Below are positions 24,173 to 34,443 of a DNA stretch of 64,000 bases, piece by piece (the stretch's first letter is position 1; the number at the start of each line of letters is the position of its first letter). The translations under genes and the position numbers were made by a program. The notes under the pieces were generated by a model, which was not told where the DNA came from, ran no database searches, and saw only the letters and a program-made list of their open reading frames with translations. The stretch comes from Pseudonocardia cypriaca (GTDB taxonomy: Bacteria; Actinomycetota; Actinomycetes; Mycobacteriales; Pseudonocardiaceae): positions 1,364,001 through 1,428,000 of the forward strand of contig NZ_VFPH01000001.1 of NCBI RefSeq assembly GCF_006717045.1, read 5' to 3'.

Positions 24173-25579
24173 TCATTGCACCATCGATGCCATCGCGGCG
24201 ATTCCTCGCTCGATCCGGTCGTTGGTGAGGGAGCCGTAGCCGACGACGAGGCCCGTCCGCGGCCGGGCCGACTGCGCGTAGGCGGAGAGCGGGATCGCGC
24301 GCAGCGCGCCGGGGGCGTGGGCCATGGCGTCGAGCGCGTCGGGTGGCATCGGGCGCACGGGCGTCAGCACGGCGTGCAGGCCGGCGGCGACGCCGGTGAC
24401 GGACCAGCCGGGCAGGTGCCGGGCGACCGCGGCCAGCAGCGCGCGGCGGCGTTCCGCGTACCGGACGGCCATCCGGCGGATGTGCCGGTCGAGCGCGCCG
24501 GTCTCGATGAACACGGCGAGCGCCACCTGGTCGAGCACCGGTTCCGCGATGTCGGCCCAGTGCTTGACCTCGGTGAGCGTGGTGGCGAGCCAGGCGGGCG
24601 CGACGACCCAGCCGAGCCGCAGGCCGGGGGCGAGGGTCTTGGAGATGCTGCCGCCGTACACGACGCGGTCCGGGGCGAGGCCCTGCAGCGCGCCGACGGG
24701 GGAGCGGTCGTAGCGGTACTCGGCGTCGTAGTCGTCCTCGATCACCACGGCGTCCCGGGCGACGGCCCACTCCAGCAGCGCCGTGCGGCGGGCGGGGGCG
24801 AGTACGGCGCCGGTGGGGAACTGGTGGGCCGGGGTCACCGACACGGCGCGCAGATCCGACGCGGCGAGCACGTCGACGTCGATGCCGTGCTCGTCCACCG
24901 GGATCGGGTGCGTGCCGAGGCCGCCCACCCGCCAGGTCTCGACGACCCCGACCGAGCCGGGATCCTCGACGCCGACCGCGGTGACGTCGTGGCGGACCAG
25001 CGCCTCGGCGATCACGCGGGCCGCCTGCGCGAATCCGCCGGTCACGACGATGCGGTCCAGCGGGGCCACAACGGCACGGGTCCGCCCCAGGTAGGCGGCG
25101 AGCGCGCGGCGCAGCCGGGGGTGGCCCCTGGGGTCGCCGTAGCCCAGCTCGGCGTCGGGCAGCGACCGCATCGCCGTCTCCAGGGCCCGCAGCCACTCCG
25201 TGCGGGGGAACGCGCCCAGCGCCGGGACGCCGGGGTTGCCCGGCTCGAACGGGCGCACGGGCGGCGGTGCCGCGCTCCCGCCCGTGTGGACGTCGCTGAC
25301 CACGGTGCCGCGCCCGGTGTGCGCCTGCAGGTAGCCCTCGGCCACGAGCTGCTCGTACGCGCGGACGACCACCCCGCGGGAGACCGCGAGGTCGGCGGCG
25401 AGGCTGCGCGACGCCGGCAGCCGCGTGCCGGCGGGGAGCCTGCCGCCGCGGACGGCGTGCCGCAGGGCGTCGGCGAGCCCGTCGGCTAGTGCCCGCGAGC
25501 CGCGGGTCCCGAGATCGCCGAGCTCGATGCGCAACCCCGGATTGGTCTCGTTGATCACGGGCTCGGTGGACTCGGTCAC
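24173..25579 (-). CDS. MocR/PdxR-type regulator (GntR HTH fused to aminotransferase fold)
   Basis: A 468-aa fusion protein. The N-terminal GntR winged helix is at about 28-95 (LPASRSLAADLAVSRGVVVR, GYLQAHTGRGTVVS). The fold type I aminotransferase-like domain carries the PLP lysine in YGGSISKTLAPGLRLGWVVA and the conserved D/Y of IEDDYDAEYRYDRSP. Such proteins sense PLP or amino compounds and control vitamin B6 or neighbouring genes. It is divergent from the B3/B4 protein gene with about 30 nt between starts, suggesting that gene is a target. Confidence 0.92.
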   Translation of the reverse strand: MTESTEPVINETNPGLRIELGDLGTRGSRALADGLADALRHAVRGGRLPAGTRLPASRSLAADLAVSRGVVVRAYEQLVAEGYLQAHTGRGTVVSDVHTGGSAAPPPVRPFEPGNPGVPALGAFPRTEWLRALETAMRSLPDAELGYGDPRGHPRLRRALAAYLGRTRAVVAPLDRIVVTGGFAQAARVIAEALVRHDVTAVGVEDPGSVGVVETWRVGGLGTHPIPVDEHGIDVDVLAASDLRAVSVTPAHQFPTGAVLAPARRTALLEWAVARDAVVIEDDYDAEYRYDRSPVGALQGLAPDRVVYGGSISKTLAPGLRLGWVVAPAWLATTLTEVKHWADIAEPVLDQVALAVFIETGALDRHIRRMAVRYAERRRALLAAVARHLPGWSVTGVAAGLHAVLTPVRPMPPDALDAMAHAPGALRAIPLSAYAQSARPRTGLVVGYGSLTNDRIERGIAAMASMVQ

Positions 25580-25607
25580 GGGACCAGTCTGGCCTACCGT
25601 GTCGGGG

Positions 25608-26273
25608 GTGTTCCGCTACGACCGAGCCGTGCTCGACCGGTACCCGGATGTCCGCGCCGGGGTCGTCGTCGCCGCCGGCCTCACCAACGGCCCGACGCCA
25701 CCCGCGCTTTTCGAGCGCTACCGCACCGCCCAGAAGGAGGTCGCGGACCGGCTCGCGACCACCCCACCCGCCGCGCTGCCCTCGATCGCCGCCTGGCGCC
25801 GCGCGTTCGCCGCGTTCGGGGCGAAACCCACGCAGTACCGCAGCGCCGCGGAGGCCCTGCTGCGGCGGCTCGGCAAGCAGGGCGACATCCCGTCGATCAA
25901 CACGCTCGTCGATCTCGGCAACCTCGTGTCGATCCGGCACGCGCTCCCGGTCGCGGTCGTGGACCTCGCCGGGATCGACGGCGACATCACCGTGCGCTTC
26001 GCCACCGGATCCGAGCGGTTCACCGACCTCGGGTCGGACGAACCGGTCGCCCCGGACCCGGGCGAGGTGGTGTTCGTCGACCGGTCCGGGGTCGCGTGCG
26101 CCCGGCGCTGGTGCTGGCGGCAGAGCGCCCAGAGCGCCACCCGGGAGACCACCACGGACGCACTCGTCGTCGTCGAGGGCCTGCACGACGGGGCGGAGCG
26201 CGACGTCGCCGCGGCCCGGGAGGAGATCGTGGCGCTCCTGCGCGAGTTCCAACCGGGCGCGACGCTCGCCTGA
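25608..26273 (+). CDS. B3/B4 domain-containing protein (PheRS beta-like)
   Basis: A 221-aa stand-alone B3/B4 domain, the fold found in phenylalanyl-tRNA synthetase beta. ALPSIAAWRRAFAAFGAKPT and YRSAAEALLRRLGKQGDIPS are the family core. Stand-alone copies are thought to edit or bind aminoacyl-tRNA or amino acids. GTG 25608 (VFRYDRAVLDRYPD) is chosen; GTG 25599 adds three residues. It is divergent from the MocR-type regulator. Confidence 0.85.
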   Translation: MFRYDRAVLDRYPDVRAGVVVAAGLTNGPTPPALFERYRTAQKEVADRLATTPPAALPSIAAWRRAFAAFGAKPTQYRSAAEALLRRLGKQGDIPSINTLVDLGNLVSIRHALPVAVVDLAGIDGDITVRFATGSERFTDLGSDEPVAPDPGEVVFVDRSGVACARRWCWRQSAQSATRETTTDALVVVEGLHDGAERDVAAAREEIVALLREFQPGATLA

Positions 26274-26276
26274 GCA

Positions 26277-26300
26277 CATCCTGGGACCAGCAGGACCACG
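26277..26300. promoter_or_regulatory. Shared operator-like site, copy 2 (TCCTG-N7-CAGGA)
   Basis: The inverted repeat at 26279-26295 lies about 70 nt upstream of the LLM oxidoreductase start. It is 21/24 identical to 10568-10591 in the aldo/keto reductase-XRE divergent region, 16 kb away. Confidence 0.5.
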
Positions 26301-26368
26301 CTCGTGCCGGCTGCCGGGGTTAGCGTCGATGAGGACGCTGATCGAGAAGCAGACACGGAGGATCAGAC

Positions 26369-27235
26369 GTGAAGATCGGCCTGCACATCGCGGACTTCAC
26401 CTACCCGTCGGGCCCGGCGCACCTCGCCGAGGACCTGACCCGCATCGCGACCACCGCCGAAGAACACGGGTTCACCCGCGTGAGCGTCATGGACCACCTG
26501 TGGCAGATCAGCGTGCTCGGCCCACCCGAGCACGAGATGCTCGAGGCCTACACGACGCTGGGCTACCTGGCCGCGCGCACGTCGCGCGTGGAGCTGCTGG
26601 CCTGGGTCACCGCGGTGACCTACCGCGAGCCGGGGATGCTGGCCAAGATCGTCAGCACGCTCGACGTGCTGTCCGGCGGGCGGGCCATGCTCGGGATCGG
26701 GGCCGCCTGGAACGGCGACGAGGCCAACGGGCTCGGGTTGACGTTCCCACCCACCGCCGAGCGCTTCGAGCGGCTCGAGGAGACCCTGCAGATCGTGCAG
26801 CAGATGTGGAGCGAGGAGGAGGAGCCCTACGCCGGCACGCACTACCGGCTCGACCGCACGCTCAACCGGCCCCAGCCGCTGCGCCGCCCGCCCATCCTGA
26901 TCGGTGGGGGCGGGGAGAAGAAGACGCTGCGGTTGGTGGCGCAGTACGCGCAGGCGTGCAACCTGTTCGCCTTCGACGACGTCGATCGCAAGCTCGACGT
27001 GCTGCGCGGGCACTGCGAGGCCGTGGGCCGCGACTACGACGAGATCGAGAAGACCGTGATGCTCCCGCTCGACGTCGGGGAGCGCGGTGAGAAGGTCGAC
27101 GCCTTGCGGGCGGAGCTGGAGCGGCTCGCCAAGCTCGGCGTGCACGAGGTGCACGGCTGGGTGCCACGGGTCTGGGAGCTGACCCCGCTGGAGATCATCG
27201 GCCGCGAGCTGGTGCCGGTGGCCGAGGAGCTCTGA
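26369..27235 (+). CDS. LLM class F420-dependent oxidoreductase
   Basis: A 288-aa luciferase-like TIM-barrel enzyme, most likely F420-dependent. MKIGLHIADFTYPSGPAHLA, EHGFTRVSVMDHLWQI, DVLSGGRAMLGIGAAWNGDE and ILIGGGGEKKTLRLVAQYA are diagnostic of the Rv/MSMEG F420 LLM group. GTG 26369 follows CGGAGGATCAG. It is monocistronic, has an operator-like palindrome upstream and ends at a strong hairpin. The substrate is unknown. Confidence 0.92.
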   Translation: MKIGLHIADFTYPSGPAHLAEDLTRIATTAEEHGFTRVSVMDHLWQISVLGPPEHEMLEAYTTLGYLAARTSRVELLAWVTAVTYREPGMLAKIVSTLDVLSGGRAMLGIGAAWNGDEANGLGLTFPPTAERFERLEETLQIVQQMWSEEEEPYAGTHYRLDRTLNRPQPLRRPPILIGGGGEKKTLRLVAQYAQACNLFAFDDVDRKLDVLRGHCEAVGRDYDEIEKTVMLPLDVGERGEKVDALRAELERLAKLGVHEVHGWVPRVWELTPLEIIGRELVPVAEEL

Positions 27236-27262
27236 CTCCGCAACCTTCCGACCCCGCGCAAC

Positions 27263-27303
27263 ACAACGGCGCCGATCCGCATCATGCGGATCGGCGCCGT
27301 TGT
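27263..27303. terminator. Bidirectional hairpin between the LLM and rpsT genes
   Basis: A perfect 20-bp inverted repeat (ACAACGGCGCCGATCCGCAT and its complement) with a single-base loop centre separates two converging genes. It has no long U-tract on the plus strand. It is well placed to terminate both transcripts. Confidence 0.75.
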
Positions 27304-27310
27304 GGCGGTA

Positions 27311-27571
27311 TCAGAGCGCGTCGACGCGCTTGGCCATCGCCGACTTGCGGTTGGCGGCCTGGTTCTTGTGGATGACGCCCTTGCTGGCGGCCTTGTCCAG
27401 GGCCCGGGAGGCCGCGCGCTGCAGCTGCGTGGCCTTCTCGGTGTCGCCTGCCTCGGCGGCCTCGCGGAACTGCCGCACGGCCGTGCGGACGGCGGACTTG
27501 ACCGACTTGTTGCGCAGACGGCGCTTCTCGTTGGTCTTGACCCGCTTGATCTGGGACTTGATGTTGGCCAC
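27311..27571 (-). CDS. rpsT: 30S ribosomal protein S20
   Basis: An 86-aa basic helical protein of the small ribosomal subunit: VANIKSQIKRVKTNEKRRLR, SVKSAVRTAVRQF and the conserved C-terminal KGVIHKNQAANRKSAMAKRV. GTG 27571 gives the standard S20 start (ANIKSQ after the initiator). It is transcribed alone, converging on the LLM gene across the 27263-27303 hairpin. Confidence 0.97.
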   Translation of the reverse strand: MANIKSQIKRVKTNEKRRLRNKSVKSAVRTAVRQFREAAEAGDTEKATQLQRAASRALDKAASKGVIHKNQAANRKSAMAKRVDAL

Positions 27572-27664
27572 GCGAATGCCTCGAGTTCTTCCTGCCGGTG
27601 GACTGCTCGCTCTCCGCACCGGCGGTGGGGATCGTTCGTCACGCCGGGCGCTCGACGGTCCATG

Positions 27665-28882
27665 CTACAGCGCGTCGGATTCCCCCACGAAATCGGCCCG
27701 GCTCAGCGGGATCGTGGCGGCGAAGGCGCCGAGCCCGCAGAGGCCCGCCACCCCCGCGGCCCAGCCGTAGCCGCCGGTCGCGTCCACCAGCGCGCCCGCG
27801 ACGGGGACGCCCAGCAGCGCCCCGATCCCGGCCGCGGTGTACATGAGCCCGACCACCCAGCCCAGGCCGCGCACGCCGAACATGTCGGCGATCACCGCGG
27901 GCTGCAGCGCGATCCAGCCGCCGTAACCGACGCCGAGCACCACGGCGAACGCGACCAGCACCGCGAAGGGCCCTCCCAGCGCGACATGGCCGAGCCAGAC
28001 CGCGAACGCCGCCGCGAGCACGGCGAAGCTCGCCTGGAAGGTGCGCACCCGCCCCAACCGGTCGGCGACCGCCCCGAGCGCGATCCGTCCGACGACGCTG
28101 GCGACCCCGATGATCCCGACGAGCGCCGCTCCCGCCACCGGGCTCGCGCCGCGCGCCGCGGCGTACGCCGGAAGGTGCACCACCGGCACGAACAGCGCGA
28201 ACGCGGCGAGCAGCGTGGTGGCGTACATCCAGCGGAACGCCGCCGTCCCGGCCAACGCCCGCAGCGATGGGCCGCTCGCGCCGTCGGGCGGCTGCGGCGG
28301 GCGCCGGACCGCTGCCGCACACCCGACGAGCAGCACCGCGCCGGCCACCCCGAACACGACGTGCGTACCGCGCCAGCCGATCGCCTCGATCAGCGCGGCC
28401 GCGAGCGGCGCGCCGAGCAGCGTGCCGACGCCGATCCCGGCCACCGCGACCGCCATCGCGACGGCCCGGCGCCGCTCGAACCAGCCGCCGACGGCAGCGA
28501 CCAGCGGCACGTACCCGCAGGCGACGGCGATCCCGACCCCTGCGCCGTAGGTGAGGTAGCCGACCCACAGCTCGCGCACGGTCGCGGTGAGCAGCAGCCC
28601 GGCGGCGAGCGCGACCGCGCCGGCCAGGAGCACCGGCCGGGGGCCGACCCGGTCGGCGATGCGCCCCGTGACGGGGCTGAGCTGGAACCAGCAGAAGGCG
28701 GTGATCGCGAAGACGAGGGAGGTGGCACCGCTGCCGGTGCCGAACTCCGTGGCCATCGGCACGAAGAAGGCCCCGAAGCTGTACCCGACGCCGAACACGA
28801 CGGCCATGGACACGAAGGCCGCCGCGACCGTGCGCCAGCCGGCAGCCGAGTCGAGCTCGGATCCCGGCGCCGCTGCCACCAC
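27665..28882 (-). CDS. MFS transporter (OFA/monocarboxylate-like)
   Basis: A 405-aa, 12-helix transporter with the helix 2-3 motif GRIADRVGPRPVLLAGA and its second-half counterpart ADRLGRVRTF. The pattern GVGYSFGAFFVPMATEFG and FAITAFCWFQLSPVTGRIAD resembles oxalate/formate antiporter-like and monocarboxylate carriers. The start is one of two adjacent GTGs (28882 or 28879). There is no obvious partner gene, so the substrate cannot be inferred. Confidence 0.88.
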   Translation of the reverse strand: MVAAAPGSELDSAAGWRTVAAAFVSMAVVFGVGYSFGAFFVPMATEFGTGSGATSLVFAITAFCWFQLSPVTGRIADRVGPRPVLLAGAVALAAGLLLTATVRELWVGYLTYGAGVGIAVACGYVPLVAAVGGWFERRRAVAMAVAVAGIGVGTLLGAPLAAALIEAIGWRGTHVVFGVAGAVLLVGCAAAVRRPPQPPDGASGPSLRALAGTAAFRWMYATTLLAAFALFVPVVHLPAYAAARGASPVAGAALVGIIGVASVVGRIALGAVADRLGRVRTFQASFAVLAAAFAVWLGHVALGGPFAVLVAFAVVLGVGYGGWIALQPAVIADMFGVRGLGWVVGLMYTAAGIGALLGVPVAGALVDATGGYGWAAGVAGLCGLGAFAATIPLSRADFVGESDAL

Positions 28883-28934
28883 CGGAGCGTACGTCCGGTG
28901 GCCGCCGCGGATCTCTACGAGTTCCCGACCTTTC

Positions 28935-29894
28935 CTAGAGGTCGATGACGACCTTCCCGTGCACGTGGCGCCCCGCCTGGAGCTCGACTGCTGCACGGAT
29001 CTGCTCGACCGGAAAGCTCGCCGCGATCGGCACCCGGAGCCGACCCGCCGCGACCAGGCCGGCGATCTCCTCGATGGCGCCCGGGGCTGCGTCGGCGCCG
29101 TTCGCCGGCGTGATCCCGTCGACCTGGGCGGCGATGGTGGTGATGCGCTCGTCGGGCACGCCGAGTTCGCGTGCCGCCTGCGCCGTGTCCGTCCCGTGCA
29201 GGTCCATGGCCGCGGTGACGCCGGCGGGAGCCAGCGCACGGACCCGGTCGACCAGACCATCGCCATAGGTGACCGGCTCGGCCCCCAGGGCTCGCAGGGC
29301 ATCGGCCGAGGTCGCCGACCCCGTCCCGATCACCCGCGCGCCCGCGAGGCGCGCGAGCTGGACGGCGAACACGCCTACCCCGCCTCCCGCGCCGCCGATG
29401 AGCACCGTGTCGCCCGGGCCCGGGTCGACCACGGCCAGAGCTGCGGCCGCCGTGCAGCCCGCAATGGCGAGGGTGGCAGCGGTGCGGTCGTCGACGCCGT
29501 CAGGGGTGCGGTGCGCCTCGCCGCCCACCGCGATGGTCCCCGCCTCGTCCACCACGACGTGGTCGGCGACCGCGCGGGACAGGGCGCCGCCGAACACCCG
29601 GTCACCGACCGCGAACTCGCTCACGCCGTCACCGACCTGGTCCACCACCCCGGCGTAGTCGGTGCCGAACCCGCACGGCAGGCTCAAGCCGAATCGCGCG
29701 GCGGTCTCCGCGTCAGAGGTCATGAACCAGTCCATCGGGTTCAGGCCGGCCGCGGCGACCCGCACGCGGATCTGCCCCGAGACGGCGTGCGGCACGGGTA
29801 CCTCGCGGACGCTCAAGGCGTCCGGTCCGCCGAACGACTCGAACTGGACCGCCCGGCTCGTGGTCGCCGACGTGTCGAGGCTCGGTGCTTCCAT
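28935..29894 (-). CDS. Quinone oxidoreductase-like zinc-type dehydrogenase (MDR)
   Basis: A 319-aa medium-chain reductase without catalytic zinc ligands. The GroES-like N-terminal half has FGTDYAGVVDQVGDGVSEFA, and the Rossmann motif is GGAGGGVGVFAVQLARLAG. ATG 29894 lies after AGGAGA; a GTG 6 nt upstream is possible. It is divergent from a TetR gene, and two operator-like palindromes lie between them, so it is probably the repressor's target (electrophile or quinone detoxification). Confidence 0.9.
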   Translation of the reverse strand: MEAPSLDTSATTSRAVQFESFGGPDALSVREVPVPHAVSGQIRVRVAAAGLNPMDWFMTSDAETAARFGLSLPCGFGTDYAGVVDQVGDGVSEFAVGDRVFGGALSRAVADHVVVDEAGTIAVGGEAHRTPDGVDDRTAATLAIAGCTAAAALAVVDPGPGDTVLIGGAGGGVGVFAVQLARLAGARVIGTGSATSADALRALGAEPVTYGDGLVDRVRALAPAGVTAAMDLHGTDTAQAARELGVPDERITTIAAQVDGITPANGADAAPGAIEEIAGLVAAGRLRVPIAASFPVEQIRAAVELQAGRHVHGKVVIDL

Positions 29895-29931
29895 GTTCAC
29901 CTGTCTCCTGTAGCGGCTCGTGCAGCAACGT

Positions 29932-29951
29932 AAACGAACTATGCTCCGTTT
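29932..29951. promoter_or_regulatory. TetR operator-like palindrome, copy 1
   Basis: Reverse-complement copy of the site at 29973-29992 with the shared pattern AAAYGGAGC-RT-RRT-YCGTTT. It is located in the divergent promoter region, about 38 nt upstream of the oxidoreductase start. Confidence 0.55.
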
Positions 29952-29972
29952 AAGTGAGTCCATGTGTACCAC

Positions 29973-29992
29973 AAATGGAGCGTGATCCGTTT
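29973..29992. promoter_or_regulatory. TetR operator-like palindrome, copy 2 (overlaps the TetR start)
   Basis: The 20-bp element AAATGGAGCGTGATCCGTTT matches copy 1 at 16 of 20 positions when copy 1 is reverse-complemented. It ends on the first base of the TetR TTG start codon, so repressor binding here would give autoregulation. Confidence 0.55.
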
Positions 29993-30570
29993 TGGCCGCC
30001 GCAGAGATCCGCAGACCGCGGGCGGACGCGACGCGCAACCGCGAACAGCTGCTGGCCGTGGCGACCCGCTTGTTCGCTTCGGCCGAGGCCGAGCCGTCGA
30101 TGCGCGCGATCGCCAACGAAGCCGGGGTCGGCATCGCCACCCTCTACCGGCACTTCCCCACGCGCGAGGCGCTGGTCGACGCGGTCTACCGGGACCAGGT
30201 CTCGCGGCTCACCGCCGGTGCCCGTGAGCTACTCGCCCGGCTCGGCCCGCCCGCGGCGCTGCGACGCTGGATGGACCTGTTCGGGGAGTGGATCGCGACC
30301 AAGAACGGGATGCTCGACACTCTGCTCGCGATGGTCGAATCGGGCGAGATCGCCCATGCCCACACCCGGACCGAGCTGCTCGCGGCCATCGACGACATCC
30401 TCGAAGCCGGCCGCAGGAGCGGGGAACTCCGCGCCGACGTCCCCGCTGAAGACATCGCTGCCGCTCTCATCGGCATCTTCACCGTGGCCGGCTCGCCAGA
30501 GCACGAAGGGATGGCGGCTCGCCTGCTGAACCTCCTGATGGACGGACTCCGGCCAACCCGAGGTGGCTGA
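29992..30570 (+). CDS. TetR/AcrR family repressor
   Basis: A 192-aa TetR protein. The HTH is at about 15-60 (NREQLLAVATRLFASAEAEP, IANEAGVGIATLYRHFPTRE). The C-terminal domain is typical of SbtR-like regulators. The start appears to be TTG 29992; no in-frame ATG or GTG is available before the HTH. Two matching palindromes upstream support control of itself and the divergent quinone oxidoreductase. Confidence 0.9.
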   Translation: MAAAEIRRPRADATRNREQLLAVATRLFASAEAEPSMRAIANEAGVGIATLYRHFPTREALVDAVYRDQVSRLTAGARELLARLGPPAALRRWMDLFGEWIATKNGMLDTLLAMVESGEIAHAHTRTELLAAIDDILEAGRRSGELRADVPAEDIAAALIGIFTVAGSPEHEGMAARLLNLLMDGLRPTRGG

Positions 30571-30634
30571 GGAGAGCGAAGAGGTGGTCGGCCCGTCGGT
30601 CCGGGGACGGGCGTCGAGGTCTCGTGCCGTCCAG

Positions 30635-30685
30635 TGCTGATCACACTGCCCTGCTGATCCCAGTGCCCTGCTGATCCCAGTGCCC
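30635..30685. repeat. Three tandem copies of a 17-bp repeat
   Basis: Units at 30635-30651, 30652-30668 and 30669-30685 read TGCTGATCCCAGTGCCC (first copy with three changes). They fill the space between the converging TetR and diguanylate cyclase genes and end exactly before the latter's stop codon. Confidence 0.85.
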
Positions 30686-32398
30686 TCAGCACCCTGCGAC
30701 GGGCACCGCGGCGCCGCTGACCACCCGGTTGCCGCCTGCGTGCTTGGCCCGGTACATCGCGGCGTCGGCCGCGGCGAGCGCGGCGGCCGGCTCGCCGTCC
30801 AGCGGGGCGCGGACCACGCCGATGGACGTCGTGACGCCTGCCGCGACCTCGAACGGCAGTGCTGCCACCGCGGCGGCGGCACGCCCCAGCGCCGCGCAGG
30901 CGATCGGAAGCGGCGTGGCCGGCATGACGACCACGAACTCGTCGCCACCGTAGCGGGCCACGAGGTCCCGCGCCCGGAGGGTGGAGCGCAGGGACTCGGC
31001 GATCACGCGCAGCACCTCGTCACCCGCCGCGTGCGAGCGTTCGTCGTTGACGTCCTTGAAGCCGTCGAGGTCGATGAGCGCCACCGCGCACGGCTGCCCG
31101 GCGGGGTCGGCGACGACCTCGGCCAGCCACATGTCGAGGGCCCTGCGGTTGGGCAGCCCGGTGAGCGGGTCCTGCAACGCCTGAGCGGCGACGGAGTCGT
31201 GCTCGCGGGCGAGGCGGTGGTGTTCGGCGTGGCTGCGCAGCGCCGTGTGGCGTGCCTCGTGCAGCGCCCAGAGCTCGCTCTCCAGCGCGGCGGCGTAGAG
31301 CTGCAGCGTCTCGGACGGGGTGCCGCCGCGGGCGATGTGGTCCACCCGCGCGACCTCGCGGTGCAGCGCGAGCGCGAGCACGGTGCCTGCCGGCGAGCCG
31401 TCGCGCAGCTCGGCCTGCAGGGGGACGAGCGCCGCGATGGCGTCGTCGGGGTGGCCCGCCGTGAGCAGGCACCGCGCCGTGGCGATGGCCAGCACGACGC
31501 GGTCCTCGGCGAAGTGCGCCATCGGGTGCAGGGCGACGAGCATGTCGAGGTGGTGCGGCCCCGGCTGCGCCAGCGCGTACGCGGCACCGATCACCGAGCA
31601 CTCCTCGGTGGCGGGTCGCCCGGTGCGCATCGCGGTGGTCCAGAGCGCCGCCGCTGACTGCGCGGTGTGCGCGGCGGCGGCGAACCGCGTGGTGGCGGCT
31701 GCGTCGCGCCCGCCGCGTTCGAGCCGCAACGCCCACGACAGTTGCAGGCGGACCCGGTTGAGCTGGTGCACCAGCCGGTCCATCAGCGAGCCCGTGCCCT
31801 CGGCGACGGCGACGGCGCGCTGGGATACCTCGTCGGCGAGCTCGTGCGAGCCCAGCTTGAGCAGCACGATCACCAGCCCGTTGAGGCTGCGGGACAGGTA
31901 GCGCGACCAGCGCGCCGGGTCCTCGTCCGGTGCCGGCCCGCCGATTTCGGTGAGGATGGCGAACGCGGAGGCGGCGTCGGCGAGCGCGTTCTCCCCGTGA
32001 CCGAACACGGTGGTGCGGTGCGCGCGCAGGGTGGCGGCCTCGCCGAGGCGGCGCAGGTCGGCGTCGAGCTCGGCGAGCTCGATGAACTCCTGCAGCAGCG
32101 CCTCGACCTCGTCGGCGTCGGTCTCGTCCTCGCCGAGGAGCCGGATCATGATGCTCATCCGGAGCAGCTCGGAGACCAGCGTGGACGGGCCTGCCGCGCG
32201 GGCCTGGTCGAGCATCGCGTCCAGCCCGCGGCGTGCGGCGGCCTTGCCGGCGCGGTCGGCCCGCTGCTCGAAACGCATCTTGGTGAGCGCCCGGGTGACG
32301 ATCTGCTCCTCGGTGAGGCCTGCGCTGTCCCGCGTGCACTCGCACTCCGGCGCCCCTCTCAGCAGGGCGCACTCGGCAGCCGTGCGCGTCGAAGTCAC
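30686..32398 (-). CDS. GGDEF diguanylate cyclase with helical-repeat sensor region
   Basis: A 570-aa protein. Residues about 30-370 are all-helical and TPR-like (LADAASAFAILTEIGG, ALWTTAMRTGRPATEECSVI). A coiled linker leads into a C-terminal GGDEF domain (DPLTGLPNRRALDMWLAEVV, DLDGFKDVNDERSHAAGDEV, intact active site RYGGDEFVVV). It should make cyclic di-GMP in the cytosol; no transmembrane segment or EAL domain is present. GTG 32398 follows GGGGAG; an ATG 23 codons upstream is the alternative. It resembles the TPR-GGDEF proteins of streptomycetes and Pseudonocardiaceae. Confidence 0.9.
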   Translation of the reverse strand: MTSTRTAAECALLRGAPECECTRDSAGLTEEQIVTRALTKMRFEQRADRAGKAAARRGLDAMLDQARAAGPSTLVSELLRMSIMIRLLGEDETDADEVEALLQEFIELAELDADLRRLGEAATLRAHRTTVFGHGENALADAASAFAILTEIGGPAPDEDPARWSRYLSRSLNGLVIVLLKLGSHELADEVSQRAVAVAEGTGSLMDRLVHQLNRVRLQLSWALRLERGGRDAAATTRFAAAAHTAQSAAALWTTAMRTGRPATEECSVIGAAYALAQPGPHHLDMLVALHPMAHFAEDRVVLAIATARCLLTAGHPDDAIAALVPLQAELRDGSPAGTVLALALHREVARVDHIARGGTPSETLQLYAAALESELWALHEARHTALRSHAEHHRLAREHDSVAAQALQDPLTGLPNRRALDMWLAEVVADPAGQPCAVALIDLDGFKDVNDERSHAAGDEVLRVIAESLRSTLRARDLVARYGGDEFVVVMPATPLPIACAALGRAAAAVAALPFEVAAGVTTSIGVVRAPLDGEPAAALAAADAAMYRAKHAGGNRVVSGAAVPVAGC

Positions 32399-32556
32399 CG
32401 CTCGCTCCCCGGGGTTCTCCAGATCAGCATCGTGGCATGTCAGAGGGCTTCGGAGGGGTACCGTCACCGATCATGGCCCCGAGATCCAACGAAAGGTCAC
32501 GAGGCGATCACTCCTGGTGATCGTCGAACGAGCGTGCGCCCCGTTCCGATCGCGGC

Positions 32557-32580
32557 CCCCATCGTCGTGGGACGATGGGG
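32557..32580 (+). promoter_or_regulatory. Stem-loop in the lepA leader
   Basis: CCCCATCGTC pairs perfectly with GACGATGGGG around a GTGG loop (10 bp). It ends 11 nt before the AGAGAAGGAA ribosome binding site and 24 nt before GTG 32605. It could be a leader structure controlling lepA translation or a transcript-end element. Confidence 0.5.
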
Positions 32581-32604
32581 AGACCCCGTAAGAGAAGGAA
32601 CAGA

Positions 32605-34443
<1,839 letters not shown>

